64,000 nucleotides of DNA from Actinomadura mexicana (GCF_900188105.1 NZ_FZNP01000004.1:434001-498000); one strand, 5' to 3'. Positions 16,490 through 25,557 are shown, counted from the stretch's first letter. Translations and numbers: made by a program. Notes: generated by a model from the sequence alone, not told the origin.

Positions 16490-17047
16490 CCCGGAGCGCT
16501 CGAACAGGAGGCGGATGACCGGGTCGGCGGCCTTCACGGGATCGTCGCCGAGGTCCCGCAGGGCGCCGCTCAGCCACAGGTGGGCGAAGCCGTGCACGAT
16601 CGACCAGGCGGCGATCCCGGCCGTCCGGTCCCCCGCGGGACGGCCGGGCGCGGCGCCGCGGACGCCCTCGGTGAGGACCCGGCCGGCGCGGTCGCGGGCG
16701 GCGGCCACCTCCGGGTCGTCGGGGCGGTAGAGCGCGGGCGCGAACATGACCTCGAAGTGGACCCGGTGCTCGACGGCGAACCGCACGTAGGCGAGCCCGA
16801 CGCCGTGCAGATCGCTCCCGGCGGCCTCCATGGCGTCGGCGAACAGCGTGTACCCCTCGGCGGCGACGGCCGTCAGCACGCCGGTCTTGTCGCCGAAATG
16901 GTGGGCGGGCGCGGCGTGCGACACCCCGGCGCGGCGCGCCAGCTCGCGCAGGCTCCACGTCGCCGGGCCCGCCTCCGCGATCGCCTCGATGGCGGCGTCG
17001 AGAACGGCGCGCCTCAGGTTTCCGTGGTGGTAGCCGTCGCCGCTCAT
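16481..17047 (-). CDS. TetR-family transcriptional regulator
   Basis: 188-residue regulator. The N-terminal HTH reads YHHGNLRRAVLDAAIEAI, then SLRELARRAGVSHAAPAHHFGDK, typical of the TetR subgroup with a WHG-type C-terminal domain. The ligand-binding part (residues ~80-188) includes FAVEHRVHFEVMFAPALY and AWSIVHGFAHLWLSGAL. Its last codons overlap the convergent cytochrome b stop by 9 bases. Target and ligand unknown; regulation of itself or the neighbouring Crp gene is possible. Confidence 0.88.
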   Translation of the reverse strand: MSGDGYHHGNLRRAVLDAAIEAIAEAGPATWSLRELARRAGVSHAAPAHHFGDKTGVLTAVAAEGYTLFADAMEAAGSDLHGVGLAYVRFAVEHRVHFEVMFAPALYRPDDPEVAAARDRAGRVLTEGVRGAAPGRPAGDRTAGIAAWSIVHGFAHLWLSGALRDLGDDPVKAADPVIRLLFERSGSA

Positions 17048-17082
17048 GCCCGGAATCCTAGGGCGGGAGGACGGGCGGGCCG

Positions 17083-17787
17083 TCAGTCCTGCTCCTTGGC
17101 GAACGCGCGGAGGCGGGCCAGGTCCACCACGATGACCCTGCGCCAGCCGGTGCGGATCAGGCCCTCGCGGCGCAGGCCGCTGAGCGCGCGGGCGACGGTC
17201 TCCCGGGAGGCGTCCATCCAGCTGCCGAGCTCCTCCTGCGACAGCGGCGGCCCGATCTCGATCGACCCGTCCGGCGCGGGCGGGGCGTGGTGGGCCGAGC
17301 GCTCCGCCAGGTCGGCGAGCAGGGCCGCCAGGCGCTCCGGGCCCCGGCTCGTGATGTGGGCGGTCAGCCGCCGGTCGGAGTCGTCCATGCGCTGGACGAA
17401 GGTGCCGGTGACGAGCATCCACACGTCCGGGTGCGCGTCCAGGAACCCGGTGAAGCGGGCCGCGGGCACGACCAGGGCGCGGATCGGGGACAGCGCGGTG
17501 ACGGTCGCGGCGCGCGGCCGCCCGCCGAGCACCGCGCTCTCGGCGAGCAGGTCGCCGGGGCCGCGGACGGCCAGCACCACGTCGTGGCCGTCCTCGGTCG
17601 CGGAGGTCACCTTCGCCCAGCCCCGCTCGATGATGATCACATGGTCGGACTCGTCGCCCTGGTACACCAGCGGCGCCTTGACCGGGAACGTCCGGGGACG
17701 CGCGGCGTTGCGCAGAGCGGTCCGCTGCTCGGGTTCGAGCGCGGACCAGAACGCCGAAGGCGGGGAGGACGCCGCGTACGGTACCAA
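17083..17787 (-). CDS. Crp/Fnr-family transcriptional regulator
   Basis: 234 residues. A cyclic-nucleotide-binding fold lies at about 15-130 (LVYQGDESDHVIIIERGWAKVT, VRGPGDLLAESAVLGGRPRAATVTA), followed by a dimerisation helix and a winged helix at about 170-220 (PPLSQEELGSWMDASRETVARALSGLRREGLI). The phosphate-cassette arginine is in the PRAATV segment, so cAMP binding is feasible. No cysteine cluster for Fnr-type sensing is seen. Translation starts at TTG, behind AAGGAGG. It may bind the Crp-like site at 14718. Confidence 0.88.
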   Translation of the reverse strand: MVPYAASSPPSAFWSALEPEQRTALRNAARPRTFPVKAPLVYQGDESDHVIIIERGWAKVTSATEDGHDVVLAVRGPGDLLAESAVLGGRPRAATVTALSPIRALVVPAARFTGFLDAHPDVWMLVTGTFVQRMDDSDRRLTAHITSRGPERLAALLADLAERSAHHAPPAPDGSIEIGPPLSQEELGSWMDASRETVARALSGLRREGLIRTGWRRVIVVDLARLRAFAKEQD

Positions 17788-17835
17788 CAGCCGCCTCCTT
17801 TGCTCAGGGTTACCTGAACTGTAAACCCGCAGCCC

Positions 17836-18465
17836 TCACTTGGGGACGGCGATGAGGCGCACGGCGAGCCCCGTGAAGACGGTCCCGCTGAAGATGTTCA
17901 GGCCGCGGGCGACGCGGCGGCTGCGCCGCAGCAGGTTCGCGAGGCGGCCGGAGAGCAGGCCGACGCAGGCGTCCACGGCAAGGCCGAGCAGGACCAGCGT
18001 GACCCCGAGAACGAGCAGTTGCACCATCGGACGCCCCATGGAGGGGTTCACGAACTGCGGCAGGAAGGCGATGTTGAAGAGGATCACCTTGGGGTTCAGC
18101 AGGTTCGTGACGACGCCCTGCCAGAACGCGCGAAGCCGGCCCGGGCCGGCGGGGGCCGCGCCCTCCTCGCCGGGTTCGCCGCGGTCCCGGAACGACTTGA
18201 CGGCGAGGTAGAGCAGGTAGCCGGCGCCGGCCCAGCGCAGCACGTGGTACAGCGTCGGCAGCGCGGTGAACAGGGCGGAGAGGCCGAGCGTCGCGGCGAC
18301 CGCATGTGTCAGGGCGCCCGTGGCGACCCCCGCCGCGGCCATGAGGCCCGTGACCGGACCGCCGCGCCCGCCCATCGCGACGATGAACATCATGTCGGGG
18401 CCGGGCGTGACGCAGAGCGCGAAGGCGGCGACAACGAACGCCGCGTAAAGGGAGGTATCGACCAT
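17836..18465 (-). CDS. LysE/RhtB-family amino acid exporter
   Basis: Membrane protein of about 209 residues with six hydrophobic helices. The N-terminal signature FALCVTPGPDMMFIVAMGG and the internal VVTNLLNPKVILFNIAFLPQFV are diagnostic of LysE-type exporters of amino acids or related metabolites. I chose the ATG at 18465 (MVDTSLYAAF) because family members begin there; another in-frame ATG is 14 codons upstream, and neither has a strong ribosome site. Substrate unknown. Confidence 0.88.
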   Translation of the reverse strand: MVDTSLYAAFVVAAFALCVTPGPDMMFIVAMGGRGGPVTGLMAAAGVATGALTHAVAATLGLSALFTALPTLYHVLRWAGAGYLLYLAVKSFRDRGEPGEEGAAPAGPGRLRAFWQGVVTNLLNPKVILFNIAFLPQFVNPSMGRPMVQLLVLGVTLVLLGLAVDACVGLLSGRLANLLRRSRRVARGLNIFSGTVFTGLAVRLIAVPK

Positions 18466-18549
18466 GCCGAAATCATGCGCCAGAAGACCGCCGCTCCGCG
18501 AGAGCATTACGCGCCGGCGTCCTCGCGGTGCCCGGCGGCGGTCCGGGCG

Positions 18550-19338
18550 TCAGCCGCCCCCGGGCGGCCGGGTCTCGACCGTCAGGGCCTCGTGGTCGAA
18601 GGACAGGTACCCGCCGATCTTCGCCGCGTCCTCCAGGGGCTCCTCGTACGACCAGGCGGCGTCCTCGGCGCCGGCCAGCGACCAGTACGTCGCCTCGCCC
18701 TTGTAGGGGCAGGCGGTCCGCTTCTCGCTGCGGGTCAGCAGGTCGCGGCGGACGTCCTCGGCCGGGATGTAGTACCGGTTGCGCAGCCCGGTCTCCGACA
18801 GCAGCTTCGGCCGGGCGGTCTCGGCGACGACCTCGCCGTCGAGCAGCACCCGCACGCGCCGGGACGTGGCGCGGGCGTCGACGCGGTGGAACGGGTCGCG
18901 CAGATGGCCGTGGACCTCCTCGTCCTCGTCGAACCAGGCGTCCATCCGGTCCCAGTAGAAGGCCATGTGCCCGCGCAGCCACGCCGACTCCGGCTTCGGC
19001 TCCGGATACCCCCAGACCGCGTTCTCGGCCGTCCGGTCGCCCACCCGCACCGTCCAGTACGCGGCGTCGCCCTTGAACGGGCAGTGCGTGGTGTGGGCGG
19101 TCTTCTCCAGCAGATCGGAGCGCACGTCCTCCTCGGGGACGTACAGCACGGGCAGCAGCCCGGTCTCGTGCAGGAGCCTCCCGCGCCCGGTGTCCAGCAC
19201 CGTCTCCCCCGCGAACCGGGCGCGCACCCGGCGCGGGAAGTCGTGCATGAACAACCGGTGCGCCGGCCCGTCGATCGTGAAGTTGACCTCGTCGCCGGGC
19301 GAACCGGCGAGCGGGCCCTGTCGCATGGTCAAGGACAT
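18550..19338 (-). CDS. Tandem DUF427 domain protein
   Basis: 262 residues made of two DUF427 copies (about 20-125 and 150-245). Each has a strand-rich core with an alternating motif: VLYVPEEDVRSDLLEKT with CPFKGDAAYWTVRVG in the first, and YYIPAEDVRRDLLTRSEK with CPYKGEATYWSLAG in the second. The family is common in actinobacteria and has no established reaction. The start at 19338 is preceded by GAGGAG; an alternative ATG lies four codons downstream. Cytoplasmic, no signal peptide. Confidence 0.85.
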   Translation of the reverse strand: MSLTMRQGPLAGSPGDEVNFTIDGPAHRLFMHDFPRRVRARFAGETVLDTGRGRLLHETGLLPVLYVPEEDVRSDLLEKTAHTTHCPFKGDAAYWTVRVGDRTAENAVWGYPEPKPESAWLRGHMAFYWDRMDAWFDEDEEVHGHLRDPFHRVDARATSRRVRVLLDGEVVAETARPKLLSETGLRNRYYIPAEDVRRDLLTRSEKRTACPYKGEATYWSLAGAEDAAWSYEEPLEDAAKIGGYLSFDHEALTVETRPPGGG

Positions 19339-19513
19339 GGCGCGGCTCCTCACACTGCCTGACTACTGGACGCCGGTCGGCATCGTCTCCAGTTCATCAC
19401 GGCGCGCCGCCGCCAGGCGCAGCGGCTGGAGGCGGCGCGGAACCGGCCCGGCCCGTCGTGGCGGTCGGCGAGCCGTGCCGGGACGTGCCGGCGCCGGTCC
19501 CGGTCCGGCCGCG

Positions 19514-20500
19514 CTAGGCGTCCCGCCGGATTCCGGTGGTGCGGGCGCGGTAGTCGCTGGGCGTCTGCCCGTAGGCGGCGCGGAACGCGCGGCTGAAGGC
19601 GGCGGCGTCCGGCAGGCCCCAGCGGTTGGCGATCGCGCCGATCCGCTGCGTGCCGAGGAACGGGTCGCCCAGTTCGCGGCGGCAGTGCTCCAGGCGGCGG
19701 GTCCGGACGTACCGGGCGACGGTCGTCCCGGTCGGCGCGAACACCCGGTAGAGCTGGCGGACGGAGATGTGGTGCGCGGCCGCGATCGCGGCGGGGCTCA
19801 GCGACGGGTCGTGCAGGCGCGCCTCGATCCACTCCTCGATCGCCCGCAGCATCTCCGCTCCCTCCGGCGACGGGCACGAGGGCGCGCCCAGCCACTCGCC
19901 GGCCGCGCCGGTGACCAGTTCGACCAGCGCGCCACCGAGGTGGTGGGCGTAGATCTCGTCGGCCGCGGTTCGGTCCCCCGCGGCGGGCTCGGCGCCGCTC
20001 TCGGCCAGGGCGCCGAGGAAGGACGACACGAGCCGCCCGGTCCGCGGCCGCCCGCCGAGCAGGGTGCCGCCGAACGCGGCGAGCCGCTCCCGCGGCAGCG
20101 GGACGGCGCTGTGCGGGATCACGACGGTGAAGATGTGGTGGGCGTCGAAGGAGATCTCGACCGGACGGGTGAGGTCGTAGAACACCACGTCCCCCGCCTT
20201 GGCCACGGCCCGGCGGCCGTTCTGCCGCAGCACGAACGAGCCCCGCAGGACCAGGCCGAGCTTGTAGCACTCGCGGGTGTCGCGGGCGATCTGCCGGGCG
20301 CTGCGCCGCACCGCGTGCGCGGGCGCGTACACGTCGCCGGCCTCCACCGGACCCAGCGCCCGGCCGCTCAGCCGGGCGGCGAACCCGCCGGGCAGGTGCG
20401 GCTGCACGTGGAACGGCCCGAAGGCCGAGCTGATCAGGTGGCGCCAGAAGTCCGCCTGGTCGCGGGCAGGGTGGTCCGAGGTGTCAACGAGCGTGGGCAT
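19514..20500 (-). CDS. AraC-family transcriptional regulator
   Basis: 328 residues. The N-terminal ~190 residues form an AraC-type ligand-binding region of the kind found in NphR/feaR-like activators (ADFWRHLISSAFGPFHVQPH, then VVFYDLTRPVEISFDAHH). The C-terminal ~100 carry two HTHs (SPAAIAAAHHISVRQLYRVFAPTG; IGAIANRWGLPDAAAFSRAFRAAYGQTPSDYR). The ATG follows GGAGGAG. It is divergent from the intradiol dioxygenase-like gene, which it may control. Confidence 0.88.
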   Translation of the reverse strand: MPTLVDTSDHPARDQADFWRHLISSAFGPFHVQPHLPGGFAARLSGRALGPVEAGDVYAPAHAVRRSARQIARDTRECYKLGLVLRGSFVLRQNGRRAVAKAGDVVFYDLTRPVEISFDAHHIFTVVIPHSAVPLPRERLAAFGGTLLGGRPRTGRLVSSFLGALAESGAEPAAGDRTAADEIYAHHLGGALVELVTGAAGEWLGAPSCPSPEGAEMLRAIEEWIEARLHDPSLSPAAIAAAHHISVRQLYRVFAPTGTTVARYVRTRRLEHCRRELGDPFLGTQRIGAIANRWGLPDAAAFSRAFRAAYGQTPSDYRARTTGIRRDA

Positions 20501-20602
20501 GACGCTCCTCCGGTCGGCGGGCGGGTCTCGGACGCCACTCGCAAGGCTTCTACGGCGCGTCAGGAAGGTCAATGAGTGAGTCAGCACGACGCTTCGGGCG
20601 GG

Positions 20603-20623
20603 CTTTGGCACTCGCCGCCAAAG
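20603..20623. promoter_or_regulatory. Inverted repeat in the araC/dioxygenase divergent region
   Basis: CTTTGGC (20603-20609) and GCCAAAG (20617-20623) are perfect 7-base arms separated by seven bases. The position between two divergent starts fits a regulatory operator. Confidence 0.4.
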
Positions 20624-20738
20624 TCACGGCACGCAACGGCAAGACCGCCCCTTCCCCGGCGGCCTATACATGTCGCGGACCGACTCCCAGGGAGCCCGCC
20701 AACCGGAAGACCCCGGACGACCCCCGAGAGGAACCCCC

Positions 20739-21437
20739 ATGCCAGCGGACGAGCAGGAAACCGGCACCGGCCACGACTCCGGAACCAGCACCGGCACCGG
20801 CACCGGCCAGGAGAACGGCATCAGCCGCAAGAACTTCATCGTCGCCGCGGGCGCGGCGGGCATCGGCGCGCTCGCGCTGCCCACCGCCGTGTCCGCGGTG
20901 GCCGCGCCCGCGCAGGCCCGCGCGGAGCAGCAGCCGCTCACCCCCACGCCCAAGTGCGACGACGGGGACGACTCCCCGACGCACTCGCAGATGGAGGGCC
21001 CCTACTTCAAGCCCGGCTCCCCCGAGCGCGCGTCGATCGTGACGCCCGGCATGCCGGGGACGCCCCTCACCGTGTCCGGGACCGTCTACTCGCTGTCGTG
21101 CAGGCCGGTGGCCCACGCCCTGCTCGACTTCTGGCAGGCGGACTATTACGGCAATTACGACAATTACCGCTATACACTCCGAGGACATCAATACACGGAC
21201 GCCTCGGGACGATTCACCCTGACGACGATCGTGCCCGGCCTCTACCCCGGCCGCACCCGGCACATCCACGTCAAGGCCCAGGCCCCCTACCAGCAGATCC
21301 TGACGACGCAGCTGTACTTCCCGAACGAGCCCCGGAACGGCTCCGACACGCTCTACGACCCCGCGCTGCTCATGAAGGTCCAGACCGGTCCCAGCGGGCG
21401 CACCGCGAAGTTCGACTTCGTCCTGCAGGTTCCCTGA
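20739..21437 (+). CDS. Tat-exported intradiol ring-cleavage dioxygenase-like protein
   Basis: 232 residues. A Tat-like signal lies at 28-62 (SRKNFIVAAGAAGIGALALP, with an RK twin). The enzyme domain has the intradiol fold signature: EGPYFKPGSPER, LDFWQADYYGNYDN, RGHQYTDASGRFTLTTIVPGLYPGRTRHIHVKA. H175 and H177, with tyrosines in the YYGNY region, would bind ferric iron. Exported members of this family are widespread in actinomycetes and their substrate is unclear. The ATG at 20739 has GAGAGGA upstream. The adjacent divergent AraC-type gene may regulate it. Confidence 0.85.
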   Translation: MPADEQETGTGHDSGTSTGTGTGQENGISRKNFIVAAGAAGIGALALPTAVSAVAAPAQARAEQQPLTPTPKCDDGDDSPTHSQMEGPYFKPGSPERASIVTPGMPGTPLTVSGTVYSLSCRPVAHALLDFWQADYYGNYDNYRYTLRGHQYTDASGRFTLTTIVPGLYPGRTRHIHVKAQAPYQQILTTQLYFPNEPRNGSDTLYDPALLMKVQTGPSGRTAKFDFVLQVP

Positions 21438-21519
21438 CCGGGGGCTCCGCAGCCGGATTCCGTCACGGCTCCCGCGGAATCCCGCCCCCGCCAGGGCACC
21501 GGCGCGCCTTGGCGGGGGC

Positions 21520-21672
21520 ACCCGCTATGAGGCTGCGGGGGCACCCGCTATGAGGCTGCGGGGGCACCCGCTATGAGGCTGCGGGGGCACCCGCCGTGAG
21601 GCCGCGGGGGCTCCGCCGTGAGGCCGCGGGGGCTCCGCCGTGAGGCCGCGGGGGCTCCGCCGTACAGCTGCG
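21520..21672. repeat. Degenerate 22-23-bp tandem repeat tract
   Basis: Seven copies in a row. Three units of 23 bases carry CCCGCTATGAGGCTGCG (phase positions 21526, 21549, 21572). Four units of 22 bases carry CCGCCGTGAGGCCGCG (21595, 21617, 21639, 21661, the last diverging). There are no spacers, so it is not CRISPR. It lies between the dioxygenase-like gene and the DUF2637 gene. Confidence 0.85.
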
Positions 21673-21696
21673 GGAACTCCCGCCTGCGGTTTTTTG
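21670..21696 (+). terminator. Possible terminator after the repeat tract
   Basis: CGGGA-AC-TCCCG (21671-21682) is followed by a GC-rich stretch and a run of six T (21690-21695). The stem is short, so this is a weak call for termination of the dioxygenase-like transcript. Confidence 0.35.
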
Positions 21697-21838
21697 GCCA
21701 GGTCCCCCCGGCGTGTCCCGCCGTTTCGCGGGGAACGGGACCGAGACGTGATGCGAATCGCCCACGAAACGGCAAAGGAATGGATAGTCTCCCACCGATC
21801 ACTTTCAGTTGTGTAAGGAATCTGGGAGCACACGCCGC

Positions 21839-22945
21839 ATGAGCGCTGCCAACCGGGCACAGGTCATCACACGGTGGGGGGCCATCGCCTTCATGGCGGC
21901 CGCGGTCCTGACCGCCACCGCCGGTGGCTTCGCCCAGTCCTATGCCGGTCTCTATCACTGGGCCCTGGAACACGGCCTGCGGGGCTGGAAGGCCGAATCG
22001 TTCCCCCTGCTGGTCGACCTGTTCATCATCGTCGGTGAACTCGGGCTCTTCCTGCTGGCCATCGACGCCTTCGTCATCAAGCGCCGGGCCCTCATGAGCT
22101 GGCTCGACTTCTGCCTGCCGCTGACCATCGCCCTCGCGGGCTGGACGGCCAGCCTCATCTTCAACGTCGGCCACGTCGGCCACAAGACCTTCTCCTTCCA
22201 GGCGACGGCCGCGGTCCCGCCGATCGTGTCGATGCTCGGCCTGTTCGTCCTGCTGCGGACGCTGCACCGGTACGTGTCACAGAAGACCGAGGAGGAGGAG
22301 GCCAAGCAGCCCGAGCCGCAGACGCGCGCGATCGCCGGGCCGGTCACGCTGAACCAGATCACGCTGATGCCGCTGCGCAACACCGGCCCGTTCCCGCAGA
22401 TCCAGGTCCCCGGGTACTCGGGCAAGGCGATCGAGCCCGGGACCGCGGGCAGGGCCGAGCCCAAGGGAGCGCCCGCGGGCGAGGCCGCTCCGGCCCCGGC
22501 CGCACCGGCCGCCTCCGCTCCGGCCCCGGCCCCCGCCGCGACCGAGACCCCCGCGCCCGCACCGGCCCCCGAGCCGGAGCTGGCCGTGGTCAGCGCCGCG
22601 TCCCGCGGCAGCCTCAACGGGCGCAGCTCCTACGGCACCGCCCCCGAGGAGGACGCGCCCGCCGGGCCCGCGCCGGAGAACCTGCGGTCCCTCGTCATCG
22701 ACATCCTCGAACGCCGCCACGGCGACGTCGCCGCGACCCTCGCCGAGGTCAGGGCCCAGGGCCACCGCTGCGACGAGGCCGAGATCCAGCGGATCAGCGA
22801 CAACCACTGGTTCCCGTACGCGGTGTACCGGCTGCTGGCCAAGCACCACGGCGACGGCGAGCTGGTCGCCCAGGAGCTGAGCGCTCAGGGCATCGTCTAC
22901 GACCAGGTGACGCTGGACGCGCTCGTCCAGTCCTGGCGCGTCTGA
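21839..22945 (+). CDS. DUF2637 membrane protein
   Basis: 368 residues. Four hydrophobic helices in the first ~150 residues (GAIAFMAAAVLTATAGGFAQS, SFPLLVDLFIIVGELGLFLL, FCLPLTIALAGWTASLIFN, VPPIVSMLGLFVLL) match DUF2637, a family related to the SpdB-type spread proteins of actinomycete plasmids and also common on chromosomes. A proline/alanine linker (~205-250) leads to a soluble C-terminal region of ~95 residues with two similar repeats (DIL..RHGDVAATLAEVRAQGHRCDEAEIQRI; RLLAKHHGDGELVAQELSAQGIVYDQVTLDAL). GGGAG lies 11 bases before the ATG. Confidence 0.8.
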   Translation: MSAANRAQVITRWGAIAFMAAAVLTATAGGFAQSYAGLYHWALEHGLRGWKAESFPLLVDLFIIVGELGLFLLAIDAFVIKRRALMSWLDFCLPLTIALAGWTASLIFNVGHVGHKTFSFQATAAVPPIVSMLGLFVLLRTLHRYVSQKTEEEEAKQPEPQTRAIAGPVTLNQITLMPLRNTGPFPQIQVPGYSGKAIEPGTAGRAEPKGAPAGEAAPAPAAPAASAPAPAPAATETPAPAPAPEPELAVVSAASRGSLNGRSSYGTAPEEDAPAGPAPENLRSLVIDILERRHGDVAATLAEVRAQGHRCDEAEIQRISDNHWFPYAVYRLLAKHHGDGELVAQELSAQGIVYDQVTLDALVQSWRV

Positions 22946-22965
22946 CCCGCGCTCTCCGCGCGTTC

Positions 22966-23001
22966 CGGACCGGCCGCCCGCCACCGCGGGCGGCCGGTCC
23001 G
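22966..23001. terminator. Hairpin between convergent DUF2637 and SDR genes
   Basis: A 16-base-pair stem (22966-22981 with 22986-23001) and 4-base loop lie between two convergent genes, a likely bidirectional terminator. Confidence 0.7.
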
Positions 23002-23027
23002 CGCTTTCGCCACCCCGGGTTCGCGGC

Positions 23028-23783
23028 CTAGGGGTCGCGCTGCCGCTCCTCGGACGGGTCGGTCCGCAGCCGCGCGTGCAGGCCGCCGTCCACGCGCAGG
23101 ACGTGCCCGTTGAGCTGCGCCGCCGCCGGGGACGCCAGGAACAGCGCCGCGTCCGCGACCTCCTCCGGCGTGGTGGTGCGCCCGGACGGCAGGTCGGTCG
23201 CGGGCCGGACTTCCCCGACGACGCTGGCGGGGGCGATGCAGTTCGCGCGGATGCCGAGACCGCCCAGCTCCACGGCGATCGCCCGGCTGAGCGCCTCGAT
23301 GCCCGCCTTGGTCACGTCGTAGGCGCTCTGGTTCTCGTGCGCGCGGGACCCGCCCGGCGAGGACAGGCTGACGATCGTCCCGCCGCGCCCGGCGTCGCGC
23401 CAGTGGCGGACGGCCCGCACCGACAGCAGGTACGCCGAGCGCAGGTTGGCGGCGATCACCGCGTCCCACACGCCGGCGTCGATGCCGATGAACGGGGTGC
23501 GCAGCCCGGTCATCGCGGCGTTGTTGACGAGCACGTCCAGGCCGCCGTCCCGCGCGACCCTGGCGAAGACGGCGTCGGCGACGTCCTCGCGGGCCAGGTC
23601 GCCCGGCATCGTCGCCACCCGCGGGTCGCCGTCGTGGACCGCGAGGCCGCCGGCGTCCACGTCGACGGCGAGCACGGCGGCGCCCGCGTCGGCGAACCGC
23701 CGCACCAGCGCGCGGCCGATCAGCCCCGCCGCGCCGGTGACCAGCACCCGCTCCCCCGTGTGGTCGAACCGGACTGCGCTCAT
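23028..23783 (-). CDS. Short-chain dehydrogenase/reductase
   Basis: 251-residue SDR. Cofactor site GAAGLIGRAL near 18-27, LVNNAAMTG, the catalytic Ser of SLSSPGG and YDVTK (Tyr and Lys four apart), and the C-terminal FLASPAAAQLNGHVLRVDGG are all present. It is the last gene of the ABC transporter operon and overlaps the upstream permease stop by ATGA. An NAD(P)-dependent oxidation of the imported substrate, such as a polyol or sugar derivative, is the natural suggestion but is inferred only from position. Confidence 0.9.
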   Translation of the reverse strand: MSAVRFDHTGERVLVTGAAGLIGRALVRRFADAGAAVLAVDVDAGGLAVHDGDPRVATMPGDLAREDVADAVFARVARDGGLDVLVNNAAMTGLRTPFIGIDAGVWDAVIAANLRSAYLLSVRAVRHWRDAGRGGTIVSLSSPGGSRAHENQSAYDVTKAGIEALSRAIAVELGGLGIRANCIAPASVVGEVRPATDLPSGRTTTPEEVADAALFLASPAAAQLNGHVLRVDGGLHARLRTDPSEERQRDP

Positions 23784-24634
23784 TCGGCCGGGGCCTCCCT
23801 CACCTGCGCGACGATCTGCGTCGGGTTGACGAACATCAGGGCGATGACCAGCAGCACCGCCGACAGGGCCATGTAGATGACGGCCATCGCGTCGATGGCC
23901 TGCGCGGCGCGGATCCCGGGCGTGAACGCGGCGCTGTAGAGCGCGACGACCAGTGTCTGGCTGTCGGCGTCCGCCACCAGGAACGTCAGCTCGAACATGG
24001 CGACGGTCCGCACGAGGACCAGGATCCCGGCGGCGAGGATCCCCGGCAGCAGGAGCGGCACCAGCACCCGCGCGAACACCTGCCGGGTGCGTGCGCCGCA
24101 CATCCGCGCCGCCGACTCCACGTTCGCGTCGATCTGCTCCACGAACGGCGTCATCACCAGCACGACGAACGGCAGCGCCGGGACGAGGTTCGCCGCGACC
24201 ACGCCCGTCATCGTCCCGGCCAGGTGCACCTTGTACAGGACGGTCGCGAGCGGGATCCCGTAGGTGATCGGCGGCAGGACCACCGGGAGCAGCAGCAGGA
24301 CCGTCACGGTCCGCCTGCCGGGGAAGTCGCGCCGCGCCAGCGCGTAGCCGGCCGGGACGCCGATCACCAGCGACAGCGCGACCACGATCAGCGTGATCTC
24401 CAGCGTCGCGGTCAGCACGTCGCCGAGCGCGAACTCCGCCCAGGCGTCGGAGTACCACGCGCCGGTGAAGCCCTGCGGCAGCCACCCGCCGAACCACTTC
24501 GTGCCGAACGAGTTCACGACCACGGAAAGGATCAGCGCGGCCAGATTCACCAGGAAGAAGGCGACGAACAGCCAGACGGCCCACCCGCTCGGCCTGCTCG
24601 TCGGCAGCCCGCGCGGGCGCCAGACGGCGGTCAT
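23780..24634 (-). CDS. ABC transporter permease (PotC-like)
   Basis: 284 residues with six hydrophobic helices. The permease EAA loop is recognisable around ESAARMCGARTRQVFARVLVPLLLPG, which contacts the ATPase. It overlaps the preceding permease gene (ATGA) and the following SDR gene. Together with the ATPase and binding protein it forms an importer of the spermidine/putrescine-ferric iron-phosphonate type. Substrate unknown. Confidence 0.9.
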   Translation of the reverse strand: MTAVWRPRGLPTSRPSGWAVWLFVAFFLVNLAALILSVVVNSFGTKWFGGWLPQGFTGAWYSDAWAEFALGDVLTATLEITLIVVALSLVIGVPAGYALARRDFPGRRTVTVLLLLPVVLPPITYGIPLATVLYKVHLAGTMTGVVAANLVPALPFVVLVMTPFVEQIDANVESAARMCGARTRQVFARVLVPLLLPGILAAGILVLVRTVAMFELTFLVADADSQTLVVALYSAAFTPGIRAAQAIDAMAVIYMALSAVLLVIALMFVNPTQIVAQVREAPAE

Positions 24635-25557
24635 GATCCTTTACCTCCCGACGCGGGCCCGGTGTAGAGGCGGCCGCGCAGCAGCAGCGTGACCGCGATG
24701 ACGAGCAGCTCGAACACGCCCATCAGCACGGCGATGGCGGAGGCCATCGAGTAGTCGTACTTCTCGAACGCCGCCTGGTAGGCCGCGATCGCCATCACCC
24801 GCGTCTCCCCGGCCGGCTCGCCGACGAGGTTCGCGGACGGGAACACCGAGAACGCCAGCACGAACGCGAGCACGAACGTCGTCGCGAGCCCCGGCGCGAG
24901 CAGCGGCAGCACGATCCGCCGCATCCGCTGCCAGGGCCCGGCGCCGAGTGTGGCCGCGGCCCGCTCCAGCGTCGGGTCGATGCCCGACATGTAGGCCAGC
25001 ACCAGCAGGAACGCGAACGGGAACCCGGTGATGAGCAGCGAGAACAGCACACCCCAGTAGTTGTAGACGAGCCGGACGGGCTCGTCCACGACGCCGAGGT
25101 CGAGCAGCACCCGGTTGAACCAGCCCTTGGGGCCGAGGTAGCGCAGCAGGCCGTCGGCGACCAGGACCGTGCCGAGCGTTACCGGCAGGACGAGCAGCGC
25201 CGTCAGCAGCCGCCGGCCCCGGAACCGGCCGCGCAGCCGGTAGGCGATCGGCACCGACGCGCCGACGTTGATCAGGGCGGCGGGCAGCGCGAGCCTGAGC
25301 GTCTTCCCGATGGTGCCGCGCTGGTAGGGGTCGCGGAAGAAGTCGGCGTAGTTGCCGAACGGGCCGCCGCCGTCCTTCGGCTGCAGCGAAAGCCCCACCC
25401 CGTACATCATCGGGTAGAGGAACAGCAGCGCGACGACGAGCACGGCGGGCAGGAGCAGGAGCAGCACGCGGTCCACGCCGCGTTCGGCGAGCCGGTGCCG
25501 CAGGCCGCCGCGCCGGGGCATCGGTGCCCCTGCGCGGGCGGGGGCCTCAACCGCCAT
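24631..25557 (-). CDS. ABC transporter permease (PotB-like)
   Basis: 308 residues. After a short basic N-terminus come six helices; the EAA loop is ERAAATLGAGPWQRMRRIVLPLLAPG. The start overlaps the end of the ATPase gene by 11 bases and its stop overlaps the next permease by 4, so the operon is translationally coupled. It would form a heterodimeric channel with the permease at 23780-24634. Confidence 0.9.
   Translation of the reverse strand: MAVEAPARAGAPMPRRGGLRHRLAERGVDRVLLLLLPAVLVVALLFLYPMMYGVGLSLQPKDGGGPFGNYADFFRDPYQRGTIGKTLRLALPAALINVGASVPIAYRLRGRFRGRRLLTALLVLPVTLGTVLVADGLLRYLGPKGWFNRVLLDLGVVDEPVRLVYNYWGVLFSLLITGFPFAFLLVLAYMSGIDPTLERAAATLGAGPWQRMRRIVLPLLAPGLATTFVLAFVLAFSVFPSANLVGEPAGETRVMAIAAYQAAFEKYDYSMASAIAVLMGVFELLVIAVTLLLRGRLYTGPASGGKGS

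Noticed and set aside
21520..21672. Possible CRISPR array
   Set aside because: The repeats are directly adjacent with no unique spacers, and no cas gene is in the window.
21839..22945. Conjugative plasmid spread gene indicating an integrated plasmid
   Set aside because: DUF2637 proteins are also common chromosomal proteins, and no tra, rep or integrase gene accompanies it.
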